Shown here one piece after another: positions 36,167 through 44,376 of a stretch of 64,000 bases of DNA. The position numbers were made by a program, and so were the translations under genes. The stretch is taken from NCBI RefSeq assembly GCF_014655715.1, contig NZ_BNBM01000017.1:1-64000 (forward strand), in the 5' to 3' direction. The notes beneath the pieces were generated by a model. It had not been told where the DNA came from and did not search any database. It saw only the letters and a program-made list of their open reading frames with translations. Origin of the DNA: Streptomyces lanatus (GTDB lineage Bacteria > Actinomycetota > Actinomycetes > Streptomycetales > Streptomycetaceae). Position 1 is the stretch's first letter. The number at the start of each line of letters is the position of its first letter.

Positions 36167-37405
36167 TCACGCCGCGACAGGCTCGGGGGACCGCGACGGC
36201 CGCGCCGTGAGGCCCGCGGCGATGGCTCCGTGCGTGTCCGCGTGGTCCCGCAGGAGGTGGCTGTACGTCCGGCGCAGCTCCTCGACGGAGTCGCCGACCC
36301 ACGCCGCCACGGTGTGCTCCGGGATTCCGTTCTGAAGGCACGTGGAGATGAAGGTGTGCCGCAAGTCATGGAACGTGGGGAGCTTCCCCATCTCGTCCTT
36401 GATCCCCAGCTTCCGCAGCGTGGGCTTCCACGCGTCGTCGTTGAAGTGGTTCCGGCAGATGAGGTTGTTGCGTGCGCTCCAGAACAGGGCGCGTGCCGTG
36501 CCGCGCTTGCACTCGGCGAGCGTCTTCTTGTGCTCCCACAGGACGTTCTGGGTGACCCGCGGCGGCTGCTGCTCCATGAACTCCTCCAGGGCGTCCACCA
36601 GGTACGGCGGCATCGGGACGTCCTTGGTGTTCAGGCGCGGGCTCGTCTTGAGCCTGTCGACGAGCGTGGGGCTGTAGCGGGTCTCCTTGGTCCGGAGGAT
36701 CTGCCGGCGCACGGTGAGCAGCTTGCTGTCCGTGCCGATGACGTCCTCACACACGGCCAGGGCCTCTGCTTGGCGGAGCCCGCACGCGAACCCGAGCATG
36801 GGTATGAGGCGGTACCGCTCGGGAAATTCGTCGTAGATCGCCCAGCACTCCTCCGGGCTGAAGACGTAGAAGGTCGACTCGGCGACGTAGGGCCCGTCTA
36901 CCTCGTACGTGGGGTTGGACGCGATCTTTCCGTTCTGGAGGGCGTCCTTGAGGATCATCTTGAAGACCTTCCAGTGCCCCTCCGCGGTGGAGTCTGCGAG
37001 GTCCTTGTTGGCCTCCATCTCCTGTACCCACGCCTCGACTTGGGCCTTCCTGATGGTGCGAAGGCGCTTGCTTCCCCAGCGGGGGTTGAGGTGGACGCGG
37101 ACGGCGGACTCGTAGCTGGCGACGCTGATCTCCTTGGCGCGCCGTCTGCCCAGCCAGTCGGCTGCCCACTGCCTGAAGGTGAGGTTCGTTTCGACGGGCT
37201 CAGGGGTTGCGCCTGGGGCCATTCCGTCGAGGATCGCTTGCGCTTGAGCCTGCGTCAGGCCGCCTGATTCGGGGATCGTCGCGCGCGTGCGGCTGCCTTC
37301 GTCGGTCGTGCGGTTGTAGGACCAGCTATGGCCGCACCCGCCCTTCTTCGGCCTGTTCTGGTCAGGGCAGTCGCACCTTTTGTAGACAGTGGGCTTGCGT
37401 GCCAC
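36167..37405 (-). CDS. int: Tyrosine-type phage integrase
   Basis: A 412-residue site-specific recombinase that inserts and excises the prophage. The N-terminus has a Cys-rich motif (CDCPDQNRPKKGGCGHSW), then a SAM-like core-binding domain (LTFRQWAADWLGRRRAKEIS), then the catalytic domain with Arg in GFACGLRQAEAL, HDLRHTF (His-x2-Arg), a Trp/Asp stretch AAWVGDSVEEL and the nucleophile Tyr in RRTYSHLL. All key residues are present. It lies next to rnpB, marking the left end. Confidence 0.95.
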   Translation of the reverse strand: MARKPTVYKRCDCPDQNRPKKGGCGHSWSYNRTTDEGSRTRATIPESGGLTQAQAQAILDGMAPGATPEPVETNLTFRQWAADWLGRRRAKEISVASYESAVRVHLNPRWGSKRLRTIRKAQVEAWVQEMEANKDLADSTAEGHWKVFKMILKDALQNGKIASNPTYEVDGPYVAESTFYVFSPEECWAIYDEFPERYRLIPMLGFACGLRQAEALAVCEDVIGTDSKLLTVRRQILRTKETRYSPTLVDRLKTSPRLNTKDVPMPPYLVDALEEFMEQQPPRVTQNVLWEHKKTLAECKRGTARALFWSARNNLICRNHFNDDAWKPTLRKLGIKDEMGKLPTFHDLRHTFISTCLQNGIPEHTVAAWVGDSVEELRRTYSHLLRDHADTHGAIAAGLTARPSRSPEPVAA

Positions 37406-37572
37406 GGGACGCCTTTCGTGATCACGGTTGATTCTCGGGTAACTCCCTGGCCAGGGGAGTTGGACTCTACGTAGGCGCAGCCGTGGCCGGTCAAGCCCGA
37501 CGGGCGGAGGGGCGGACGAGCGGTGATGGACCTTCTATTCGCAGCAATAGCACCTACGTTGGCGCGCAGAGT

Positions 37573-37758
37573 TCACTCTGTGCGCGCTTCGATCCATGCC
37601 TCGAAATCGCGCTCCCGGACGCGAAGAATGCGGTCGCTGACGCGCACGATGGGGATGTCCCAGTTCCTGTAGTTGTCGAGCACCGTGCGCTTTGTTACGT
37701 CCATTCGCTCGGCAATCGTCTCGAAACTCAGCAATGCATTTGAACCACCGCGAGGCAT
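37573..37758 (-). CDS. xis: Excisionase-like small HTH protein
   Basis: A 61-residue protein with a MerR/excisionase-type winged helix: LLSFETIAERMDVTKRTVLDN, then WDIPIVRVSDRILRVRERDFEAWI, the usual excisionase wing and helix. Position immediately upstream of the integrase, same strand, supports a role in directing excision. Symbol by analogy. Confidence 0.8.
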   Translation of the reverse strand: MPRGGSNALLSFETIAERMDVTKRTVLDNYRNWDIPIVRVSDRILRVRERDFEAWIEARTE

Positions 37759-38243
37759 AGCCGTCCCTGTTCGTTCGTAGGTGCCCCCGGGCGGACCGAT
37801 CCGGCCGGATGGAGCCGGTTGCGTTCAGTCCGGCACCGGTAAGTACGCGGGTCGGCGAAATCTGTTACACCTCGGAGAGGCCCACCGGTGGTGCAGCGCG
37901 TTTTGGTCGCTATGGGGCGGCGGTACTGGTCGGGTCGGCCGGGTCAACGGCGAGGCTGATTAAGGCAGTTGGGTGGTGGCGGTCGTCGGGTAGTGCACCG
38001 CGAGCGCGGCGCGCTGATCGCGTGGTGCGGGCGTTGGTGGCAGGCGGCGCATGCCCGCATCACGTGGCAGCGAAGGGCGCGCGGCATCGCTGATCTGTTC
38101 GATGCGTTCCGCAGAGGATTGGTTATGCTGCCCGGGTGCCGCATCGGAACGTGATCGTCCATTGGTGGGGAGACCATGGAGGTTGCTCCGAGTGCTGCGC
38201 TGTAGCTGATGACCACAGCACCGGCTTGGGGGGATATCACGCC
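37759..38243. other. Gene-free divergent control region
   Basis: 485 bases between the leftward excisionase and the rightward sigma-factor gene without a convincing frame. It contains a 7-bp inverted repeat CGTTCCG/CGGAACG near 38105-38150 around a TATGCT element, and GGTGTAACA on the minus strand near 37864-37872, also found in the early control region at 44266-44274. A repressor gene, expected here in many temperate phages, is not seen. Confidence 0.5.
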
Positions 38244-38912
38244 GTGACCGACACTTTGGAGGCCTTGGTCGCACGCGCCGTAGCAGGCGGAGACGACGGG
38301 GCTGACGCCATTGCGGCGCTGTACGACGAGCTCAATGACACCGTGTACCACTGGGTGCGGTTCTACATCCGGGACGGGCACGTCGCGGAGGACCTGTGCC
38401 AGGAAGTCTGGCTGAAGGTCGCCCAGAACATAAGCAAGTACCGCTCGGGGACGAGTCTGCTGGCCTGGCTGCGCACGATCACGAAGAACACTGCGCTCGA
38501 CTACCTACGCTCGGTGCAGCGGCGCCCTTCGGAAGTGCTGTACGCCGACCACCTTGAGCTCGACCGGCCGCGCTTCGACCAGAACCCGCAGGAGCACGCG
38601 GAACGGCGCGCACTGGCCCAAGCCGTTGCCGCTCAGCTGCAAAAATTGCGCAGTGAGCAGCGGCAGGTCCTGATCCTGCGGTTCTTCGACGGGCTCACCC
38701 CGGGGCAGACTGCGCAGATCATGGGGAAGTCGGACGGCGCTGTCCGTACCCTCACGGTGCGAGCGCTGCGCAAGCTCGCCGCCGTCATGCCGACGGGCGA
38801 GTCGTCCTCCGAATTGGTCGAAGAGCTGCTGTCGGCGGCAGCGGGCAGACATAGAGTTGTCGGAACACGGGTTGATTCACGAGAGGCGAGGGCGCATGTC
38901 GCGACGCGCTGA
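38244..38912 (+). CDS. ECF-like sigma-70 family factor encoded by the prophage
   Basis: A 222-residue sigma factor. Region 2 spans about residues 25-100 (ELNDTVYHWVRFYIRDGHVAEDLC, KYRSGTSLLAWLRTITKNTALDYLR). Region 4 spans about 135-190 (LRSEQRQVLILRFFDGLTPGQTA, SDGAVRTLTVRALRKLA). Region 3 is absent, as in ECF sigmas. It should redirect RNA polymerase to specific promoters, in phage or host. The GTG at 38244 follows a GGGGGG run. The next gene overlaps its end by 17 bases, which suggests an anti-sigma-like partner. Confidence 0.9.
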   Translation: MTDTLEALVARAVAGGDDGADAIAALYDELNDTVYHWVRFYIRDGHVAEDLCQEVWLKVAQNISKYRSGTSLLAWLRTITKNTALDYLRSVQRRPSEVLYADHLELDRPRFDQNPQEHAERRALAQAVAAQLQKLRSEQRQVLILRFFDGLTPGQTAQIMGKSDGAVRTLTVRALRKLAAVMPTGESSSELVEELLSAAAGRHRVVGTRVDSREARAHVATR

Positions 38913-39282
38913 CCAGAGCGGGCGCTTGGAGGGGGCGCTGGAAGGCGGGCCCATCCCTCACGATGAGGACACCCGCCAGATGCTGGCTGCCGCGGGTGCG
39001 CTGCAGCCCGGCCACCAACGCAGCCCCTCGAGGGTGCGCGCCGCCCGAGAGGCGATGCTCCGTGAATACGCGCGTACCCAGAGCCCGCAGGAGACGCGGG
39101 AGGACGCCGGATCCGGCGACGGCTTGGACGAGCCGGAGATCCATCGTGTGGAGATGGAACTGCCCGACGGTGGTCAGCTCGTTCTCACGGACATCGAAAA
39201 CATCACCCCGGAGCGGGCAGAGAAGACGGCCGACCACATCGCTCGCATCCTGAACAGCAAGGAAAGAGACCGCCAGAGTTGA
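38896..39282 (+). CDS. Small acidic protein, putative soluble anti-sigma partner
   Basis: A 128-residue hydrophilic protein overlapping the sigma gene. Its first half (GRLEGALEGGPIPHDEDTRQ, MLAAAGALQPG, PSRVRAAREAMLREY) recalls the short helical N-terminus of DUF5667-type proteins found beside actinobacterial ECF sigmas. The second half (HRVEMELPDGGQLVLTDIE, NITPERAEKTADHIARIL) is a small alpha/beta unit. No membrane segment. The anti-sigma role is inferred from overlap and shape only. ATG at 38896 after GAGGCGAGGG. Confidence 0.6.
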   Translation: MSRRADQSGRLEGALEGGPIPHDEDTRQMLAAAGALQPGHQRSPSRVRAAREAMLREYARTQSPQETREDAGSGDGLDEPEIHRVEMELPDGGQLVLTDIENITPERAEKTADHIARILNSKERDRQS

Positions 39283-39322
39283 GCAGCGCAATATCTGGGG
39301 GCTCCGGCGGCTGGGGGCGGCC

Positions 39323-40942
39323 GTGACCGAGCCGCAGCCTCGTATTCGGATCCACATCCTCAATCCCAAGGACGAGGACGAGGCTGAGCTCACCGACCTG
39401 GGCCTTGTCAACGTTGGAGGCGAGCGCCTCCTGTTCCTGAAGCCGCAGAGCTTCGACTCGGCCGTACGCCAGGTGCGTTCTGCGCTGCCGGATCTACCCT
39501 TGGAGCAGGTCGAGCGCTTGGTGCGTGAGCACCCGGAGTTCATGGACTTCGAGGAGCTGCTGGGGACGGTCAAGTCAGCTCGGCCCCTGGACATCACCCC
39601 CACGCCTGACGAGTCTTTGCAGCCCGCCCGGGTGCTCGGGCGTGCGAAGCGGTGGGTAATCGCTGCTGCGCTGGCGCCTGCGCTCGCGGGGAGTTGGGCG
39701 CTGGGCTACGTCACCGCCGACAGCCCGGCAGGAACTACCGCGAGTGCACCGGACGCGAGTCCCTCGCCCGGCTCCACCGTGCAGTCCGCAGCGAAGCCGT
39801 TCGTCGGCCCGGAGTTCATGGGCTTCTCCGATGCTGGGCAGATCGACTGCAAGCCGATCGCCACCCTCGAAGCGGAGTGCACGGACGCGGACGGCATGGT
39901 GATGTCGAGTAAGGCGGCCACCGGGCCGGACAGCACGATCTTTACCTTCTCGTACGGTTCGGAGCGCATAGGGCTGAGGATCTTCGGAGACGCGGACTAT
40001 GCAGAGACGTGGGTACGGCAGGACGGTACGACCGAGCTGTACCCCAACCTCTCCCGTTCCGGCCGGTACGTGCTCTGGGGCACGGACAAGGAGCGGCTGT
40101 CGGAGTACACGGAGCTACTCAAGGCCGCGGAGGCCACCTCATCGGCGACCCCGCGCGTGATGGGCTCGTTCGCGCCGCTCCCGTCTCGTCTGGCCGCGCT
40201 CACCCTCGGCACGTTGGGGCTGGACGAGCGGGACGTGGAGGCAATCCTGTACTCACCGCAAAGCGCGTCGGTCGACGAGCCCGTTCTCCTGGCCGCGCAA
40301 GCAGTGCTTGGTGTCCAAACGACCGGACCGCGCTACACCGGCGGCGACGACATCGTGGCAATCGCCGCAGGCCTCGATCGGCCGCCCGTCGTGTCCCTGC
40401 CCGAGCACACCCCGCACATGGACCCCCCAGTGGTGCCCATCGAGGACCGGGACGCTCCTTCCGTGCCAGCCGAGAGCACCGAAGGGACCCAGCCGACTAC
40501 GACGTCGCCGGCCCCTGCGGACGAGCCGGTCGCGGAAGCACCCCAGGCCGAGCAGCCGCCGGCGACACCTGCTCCGGTCGATTCAACAGAGCCGGAACAG
40601 ACCACGCCTCCAGCGACGTCAACTCCCGAGCCGTCGACGCCACCGGCCTCCGATCCAGTTGAGGACACGCCCGGCGTCCCGGAGACCCCGGCTGCGGGGG
40701 AGACCCCGACCGACGAGGGCTCTGATCCGGTCGAGGAAACTCCGGCCGCCCCGGAGAGCCCGGCGCCGTCCGATGAGGGAACGGCCCCAGTCGAGGAGAC
40801 TCCGGCCCCCGTGGAGCTGCCCGCAGACATCTCCGCTGCCGCCGAGGAGTCGACTTCGGCGGATTCCGCGGACCCGGGCACGGGACAGAGCGGGGACGAC
40901 CTGCTGATCCTGGACTCGGCCTGGACGGTCGCGGCCGCCTGA
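39323..40942 (+). CDS. Single-pass membrane protein with long Pro/Thr/Glu-rich tail
   Basis: A 539-residue protein. Residues 1-108 are a cytoplasmic alpha/beta domain (VNVGGERLLFLKPQSFDSAV; LPLEQVERLVREHPEFMDF). Residues about 110-130 are one membrane helix (WVIAAALAPALAGSWALGYV). Residues 135-360 form an outer domain, and about 370-510 are mucin-like repeats of Pro, Thr, Glu and Ser. As the third gene after an ECF sigma it could be the transmembrane sensor of that system, displayed on the lysogen surface. No known family recognised. Confidence 0.7.
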   Translation: MTEPQPRIRIHILNPKDEDEAELTDLGLVNVGGERLLFLKPQSFDSAVRQVRSALPDLPLEQVERLVREHPEFMDFEELLGTVKSARPLDITPTPDESLQPARVLGRAKRWVIAAALAPALAGSWALGYVTADSPAGTTASAPDASPSPGSTVQSAAKPFVGPEFMGFSDAGQIDCKPIATLEAECTDADGMVMSSKAATGPDSTIFTFSYGSERIGLRIFGDADYAETWVRQDGTTELYPNLSRSGRYVLWGTDKERLSEYTELLKAAEATSSATPRVMGSFAPLPSRLAALTLGTLGLDERDVEAILYSPQSASVDEPVLLAAQAVLGVQTTGPRYTGGDDIVAIAAGLDRPPVVSLPEHTPHMDPPVVPIEDRDAPSVPAESTEGTQPTTTSPAPADEPVAEAPQAEQPPATPAPVDSTEPEQTTPPATSTPEPSTPPASDPVEDTPGVPETPAAGETPTDEGSDPVEETPAAPESPAPSDEGTAPVEETPAPVELPADISAAAEESTSADSADPGTGQSGDDLLILDSAWTVAAA

Positions 40943-40948
40943 ACCAAC

Positions 40949-40984
40949 AGAAGGGGGCCCGGACATCGGTCCGGGCCCCCTTCT
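40949..40984. terminator. Bidirectional terminator
   Basis: A 16-bp perfect stem (AGAAGGGGGCCCGGAC and complement) with an ATCG loop separates the sigma module from the convergent SSB gene. Confidence 0.9.
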
Positions 40985-40995
40985 ACGTGCACGGG

Positions 40996-41451
40996 TCAGA
41001 ACGGCGGTTCGTCCCCGCGCGGCGCGGCCCATGGGTCGTCGGCTGCGGGACGGCCCTGCGCTGCTGCGGCGGGGTGCTGCGCGTTGGCCCCGGTCTTGGT
41101 GACCTTCGCGGTGGCGTTGCGCAGGCTGGCGCCGACCTCCTCGACGTCCAACTCGTAGGCCGTGCGCTTCACGCCCTCGCGGTCCTCGTAGGAGCGCTGT
41201 TTGAGGCGCCCCTGAATGATGACGCGCATGCCCCGGGTCAGGGACTCGGCGACGTTCTCGGCCGCCTGTCGCCACACGGCGCAGGTCAGGAACAGGCTCT
41301 CGCCGTCCTTCCATTCGTTGGTCTGCCGGTCGAAGGTGCGGGGCGTGGAGGCGACGCGGAACTTGGCCACCGCGGCGCCGGAGGGGGTGAAGCGGAGTTC
41401 GGGGTCGTCGACCAGGTTCCCGACGACGGTGATGACAGTCTCGCCTGCCAC
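40996..41451 (-). CDS. ssb: Single-stranded DNA-binding protein
   Basis: A 151-residue phage SSB. The OB fold covers residues 1-110 (VITVVGNLVDDPELRFTPSG; FLTCAVWRQAAENVAESLTR; RGMRVIIQGRLKQRSYED). The tail ends in the acidic GDEPPF tip that recruits partner proteins. It starts at GTG 41451. It lies after the endolysin behind a terminator hairpin, not in the replication block, which is an uncommon position. Confidence 0.95.
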   Translation of the reverse strand: MAGETVITVVGNLVDDPELRFTPSGAAVAKFRVASTPRTFDRQTNEWKDGESLFLTCAVWRQAAENVAESLTRGMRVIIQGRLKQRSYEDREGVKRTAYELDVEEVGASLRNATAKVTKTGANAQHPAAAAQGRPAADDPWAAPRGDEPPF

Positions 41452-41473
41452 GGACAGGGCCTTTCATGACGGA

Positions 41474-41499
41474 GCCGGCCCGCGCGGGTGCGGGCCGGC
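41474..41499 (-). terminator. Terminator hairpin after the endolysin gene
   Basis: GCCGGCCCGC and GCGGGCCGGC form a 10-bp perfect stem with a 6-base loop between endolysin and SSB genes. Confidence 0.75.
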
Positions 41500-41505
41500 C
41501 GAGGG

Positions 41506-42561
41506 TCAGGAGAACAGGATCGTCCAGGTCTTCGGGCCGGGGATGCCGTCGGCGTCGCCCGCGAGCTCCTGGTGTGCGCGCTGGAAGTCGCGCACGTTCA
41601 GGCGGTCCGCCTCCGACCACTTCGGGCCCGGACCCGAGGTGTAGTGCTTGCCGTAGCCCTTCCGGACGAGTTGCTGCCCGAGCAGGGTGATGGACGCGTT
41701 GTTCTTGCCGGGGCCGAACTTGTCGACGCCGGGGAACGGCGGGGCGGGCTTCGCGGTGACCTTGCCGGGCAGGGTGCCCAGCAGCTCCTTGAGGGAGGTC
41801 TCGCCGGGGACGCCGTCCGCGTCCGCGCCGGTGTAGCCGAGGGACTCCTGGAAGTCCTGGTAGTTCTTGGTGTCGGCGTCCGTCCAGGTGGGGCCGGGGC
41901 CCGAGGTGTAGTGCTTGCCGAACCCCTTCTTCACCAGGGCCTGGCCGACCTTGGTGACGTGGTCGCCCTTGGCGCCGTAGCCGTAGACCAGGCCGTTGAT
42001 GGTGACCTGGGCGTGGGAGACCTCGGAGCTCGAGCCGCTGCCGGGGAGGGAGCCGCCAGGGTTCGGGGCGGGCGCGTAGTCGCCTGCGGGCATGCCCGCC
42101 TTCACCCAGGCGTACAGCTTGGTGCCGGGGCAGGCGGTCGCGTACCCGTCGCGGTGACCCTTCTTGGCCAGGGTGCGGCCGGTCTTCTTGCACGCCTCCT
42201 CGTACAGCGCGCGGCACGCGGCCAGGGCCTTCGCGCTGGGTTCTTGGTCGCCGCCGATGGCGATCTGGACGCCGATGCCGCTGATGTTGTGGTTGGGGCA
42301 GTGGGCGCCCTGCAGGCCCCAGCCGCGGCCCTCGTAGATGTTGCCGGCCTGGTCGACGACGAAGTTGTAGCCGACGCCGCTCCAGTCGTTGCCCAGGTGT
42401 TCCGCCTCGATGGCGCGCATGATCGCGTAGCCGGTGCGGGTGATGTGTGCCCCGCCGTCGTAGTGCACGAAGAACTCGGTGCGCTTGCTCAGGGAGACGG
42501 ATGCCGGGGTGCCGTTCCAGGGCTTCGCGCCCCAGGTGGCGCGGGAAATGATCGTGGTCAT
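41506..42561 (-). CDS. Endolysin: N-acetylmuramoyl-L-alanine amidase with two C-terminal repeats
   Basis: A 351-residue phage lysin. Residues about 1-165 are an Amidase_2/PGRP domain (EFFVHYDGG, LGNDWSGVGYNFVVDQAGNI, YEGRGWGLQGAHCPNHN, GHRDGYATACPGTKLY with zinc-ligand His and Cys). Two homologous repeats follow (about 190-265 and 275-351), each with KKGFGKHYTSGPGP or KGYGKHYTSGPGP and a VPG or IPG turn, like peptidoglycan-binding modules. No signal peptide, so it needs the holin. Its ribosome-binding site is inside a perfect stem. Confidence 0.93.
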   Translation of the reverse strand: MTTIISRATWGAKPWNGTPASVSLSKRTEFFVHYDGGAHITRTGYAIMRAIEAEHLGNDWSGVGYNFVVDQAGNIYEGRGWGLQGAHCPNHNISGIGVQIAIGGDQEPSAKALAACRALYEEACKKTGRTLAKKGHRDGYATACPGTKLYAWVKAGMPAGDYAPAPNPGGSLPGSGSSSEVSHAQVTINGLVYGYGAKGDHVTKVGQALVKKGFGKHYTSGPGPTWTDADTKNYQDFQESLGYTGADADGVPGETSLKELLGTLPGKVTAKPAPPFPGVDKFGPGKNNASITLLGQQLVRKGYGKHYTSGPGPKWSEADRLNVRDFQRAHQELAGDADGIPGPKTWTILFS

Positions 42562-42567
42562 GGGGGT

Positions 42568-42603
42568 GGTGCCCTCCGCTTCGGGTGATCAGTGGAGGGC
42601 ACC
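42568..42603 (-). promoter_or_regulatory. Hairpin sequestering the endolysin ribosome-binding site
   Basis: GGTGCCCTCC and GGAGGGCACC form a 10-bp perfect stem in the transcript. The second arm contains GGAGGG, the endolysin Shine-Dalgarno, 10 bases before the ATG. Confidence 0.7.
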
Positions 42604-42605
42604 GT

Positions 42606-42642
42606 GCAGGGCGTGGGTGGTTAACGTCGCGTGCTGCCCTGC
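42606..42642 (-). repeat. Junction stem-loop, copy B
   Basis: GCAGGGC...GCCCTGC (7 bp) enclose the shared core ACGCGACGTTAA (minus strand). It lies 3 bases after the small terminase stop. Confidence 0.75.
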
Positions 42643-42645
42643 GGC

Positions 42646-43290
42646 CTACTCGTCGAGGACCTCGGCGTCCATGACGCTGCCGTCCTCGAGCTCCGGCGGG
42701 TACTCGACTGAGAACAGGCTGCGGTCCAGGCGCTCGGCGAGCGCGGCCAGGTCGACGGCCTGGGCGTCCGGGTCGGCCGCGATGTCGCCCAGGCCGGTGA
42801 TCTCGACGGCGACGATCGCGTCCTTGCCGTAGTGCTCGCGGTGCTGTCGCTCGAGGTACCAGGCATCGGCGCGCCAGTCGGGCGACGTGCGGTCCTCCAC
42901 GGTCTCTTCGACGATGTCGCCCGTCACGGAGTCCCGGAACCGTCGGGTGGTGACCTTGGTGACGATGCCGCCGTCGGCGACCCGGCGGATGTTCATCATG
43001 GCGCGCGCGGCCGCCGTGGCGCGGGCCGTGCGGACCTTCTCGTACAGGGCCGCGTACTCCTCCTCGTCCGGGTTCGGCTTCTCGCCTGCCTCGCGGGCCT
43101 CGATCTCGGCGCGGCCGCGGGCCATCCACGCCAGGAAGCTCGAGCGGGAGACCCCGGCCATCTCGGCGGCCAGCTCGACAGCAACGCCCGTGCGCGACGC
43201 GCCGACGAGGCGCGCCTCGACCTCGTCGGAGAGCAGGCGCGGGCGACCGCTGTGGCCTTGTGGCCGGCGTGCCTTGCGTCGGGTGGACAT
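42646..43290 (-). CDS. Putative terminase small subunit
   Basis: A 214-residue protein. An N-terminal helix-turn-helix (SDEVEARLVGASRTGVAVEL, AAEMAGVSRSSFLAWMARGR) is followed by a helical central part and WRADAWYLERQHREHYGKD, the Trp-x3-Leu-Glu-Arg...Tyr-Gly pattern of small terminases and phage DNA-packaging HTH proteins. It recognises packaging-site DNA if correct. No large terminase follows: the next gene is the endolysin. GAGGAACAC directly precedes the ATG. Confidence 0.7.
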   Translation of the reverse strand: MSTRRKARRPQGHSGRPRLLSDEVEARLVGASRTGVAVELAAEMAGVSRSSFLAWMARGRAEIEAREAGEKPNPDEEEYAALYEKVRTARATAAARAMMNIRRVADGGIVTKVTTRRFRDSVTGDIVEETVEDRTSPDWRADAWYLERQHREHYGKDAIVAVEITGLGDIAADPDAQAVDLAALAERLDRSLFSVEYPPELEDGSVMDAEVLDE

Positions 43291-43310
43291 GGTGTTCCTC
43301 GGAGAGAGGG

Positions 43311-43946
43311 TCAGCGACTGGACGTGAACATGTGCCCGCAGGCCGGGCAGGTCGTGTGCGGGGCACGGCCCTCGTCGTCGGGACTGAGTTCGTCGCCGCG
43401 CTCTCCGTCGTCGGGCAGGTGCACCAGGGGCGTCTCGTCCTCGCGGCCGCCGCCGGGCAGGGTCTCGGGGTCGACCTGGCCGAGCATCTTGTCGATCTCT
43501 TCGTGGGGGATGGCCAGGGAGTCGAACAGCTCCGCCTCGTTCGTGGCCAGGTCCTCAAGGACCTCGGCGAGTTCGCGCGGATCCCATCCGCCCTCGCCGG
43601 GGAGCCTGTTCAGCTTGATGGCCAGGGCCTCGGCTTCGGCGTCGTTCCTCGACGACCAGCCGCGCATGACGGGTACGAGCCAGCCGCCGTCCTCGTCGAT
43701 GACGATGCCGCCCGGCGCGCGCATGCCGCGGGACTGCATCTCGATCAGGGACTCACGGCGGCCGTGGCCGTGGAGGGTCTGCTGGGTGCGCTCGTCGACG
43801 ACCGGGATCTCCACCAGGCCGTGCATGTCGATCGACGCGATGATGAGTTCGAGTTCGTGCCGCTTGGGGTTACGGGCCGCCGGTGTCAGGTCGGTGAGTG
43901 GCACGTAGGTGATGAAGCGCGGGGGGCTGGCGATCGTCTCGGTCAC
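43311..43946 (-). CDS. ParB/Srx-like nuclease-domain protein with zinc-ribbon tail
   Basis: A 211-residue protein. ITYVPLTDLTPAARNPKRHE and ELIIASIDMHGLVEIPVVDE, then LHGHGRRESLIEM, form a ParB/sulfiredoxin-like domain, common upstream of phage terminases. The C-terminus TTCPACGHMF holds only one CxxC pair, so a half zinc knuckle. Exact role unknown: DNA modification, methyltransferase-linked or packaging. It is first in the leftward ParB-terminase-endolysin block. Confidence 0.8.
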   Translation of the reverse strand: MTETIASPPRFITYVPLTDLTPAARNPKRHELELIIASIDMHGLVEIPVVDERTQQTLHGHGRRESLIEMQSRGMRAPGGIVIDEDGGWLVPVMRGWSSRNDAEAEALAIKLNRLPGEGGWDPRELAEVLEDLATNEAELFDSLAIPHEEIDKMLGQVDPETLPGGGREDETPLVHLPDDGERGDELSPDDEGRAPHTTCPACGHMFTSSR

Positions 43947-44376
43947 GGCTGGTGCGGTCCTCTCCCATGCGTTGGTGTCCGGCAGCGGGGAAGAGCTGCG
44001 AGCCCGCGGACTTCAACCGCGGCGCCCCGCCTCGCAAGCAGGGCGATGCCGTCATGGCCGACCCTCACCCGCCGCCGGGCCGGTTCCGCCCTCGTTCCGG
44101 ATGGGGCGAAGCCGGAGCCCTGCCGCTTTCGGTGACGTCGCCGAATGCCGCAGAGCCGCAAGGAAGGTAGGAGGGCGCACCGTTAACGTCGCGTCCTACC
44201 CAAGTGATTTGCCTGGGTGTACTATTCGGATCGGCTGGGAGAGCAACCCAGCTACCCGGGCCTAGGTGTAACAAGAATCGGCTGGCGACGTACCTCCATG
44301 CGACGTCCCGAGACGCCCCGCCCGGGAGAACCAACACCCTGGGCTACGGCGTCCGGGGGCAGAGAGGAACACTCAG
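43947..44376. promoter_or_regulatory. Divergent early control region with operator-like direct repeats
   Basis: 430 bases without a supported gene, between the leftward ParB-like gene and the rightward early operon. It contains junction stem-loop copy A (44167-44201), a TACTAT -10-like element (44221-44226), and two related units: CTACCC followed by CCTGGGTGTA (44197-44222) and CTACCC followed by CCTAGGTGTA (44252-44271). Each is followed by ATCGGCTGG. A GGGAGAGCAACCC box lies at 44238-44250 and a GAGGAACACTCAG start leader at 44364-44376. Confidence 0.55.
44167..44201 (-). repeat. Junction stem-loop, copy A
   Basis: GGTAGGA...TCCTACC (7 bp) enclose the core ACGTTAA with part of the shared ACGCGACG (minus strand), in the divergent control region. 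Confidence 0.75.

Noticed and set aside
37781..38093. Short rightward frames in the excisionase-sigma intergenic region
   Set aside because: No ribosome-binding site and no family resemblance; composition like non-coding DNA.
40619..43558. 979-codon open frame on the minus strand across SSB, endolysin and terminase genes
   Set aside because: Its product is Arg/Pro/Ala-rich low-complexity and out of frame with three recognisable proteins; it is a GC-rich shadow.
43960..44060. tRNA-like arms on the minus strand
   Set aside because: A T-arm-like CGCGG-TTGAAGT-CCGCG and an anticodon-arm-like CCTGC-TTGCGAG-GCGGG occur at suitable distance, but no D-arm or matching 7-bp acceptor stem can be formed, and the T-loop lacks the expected TTC.
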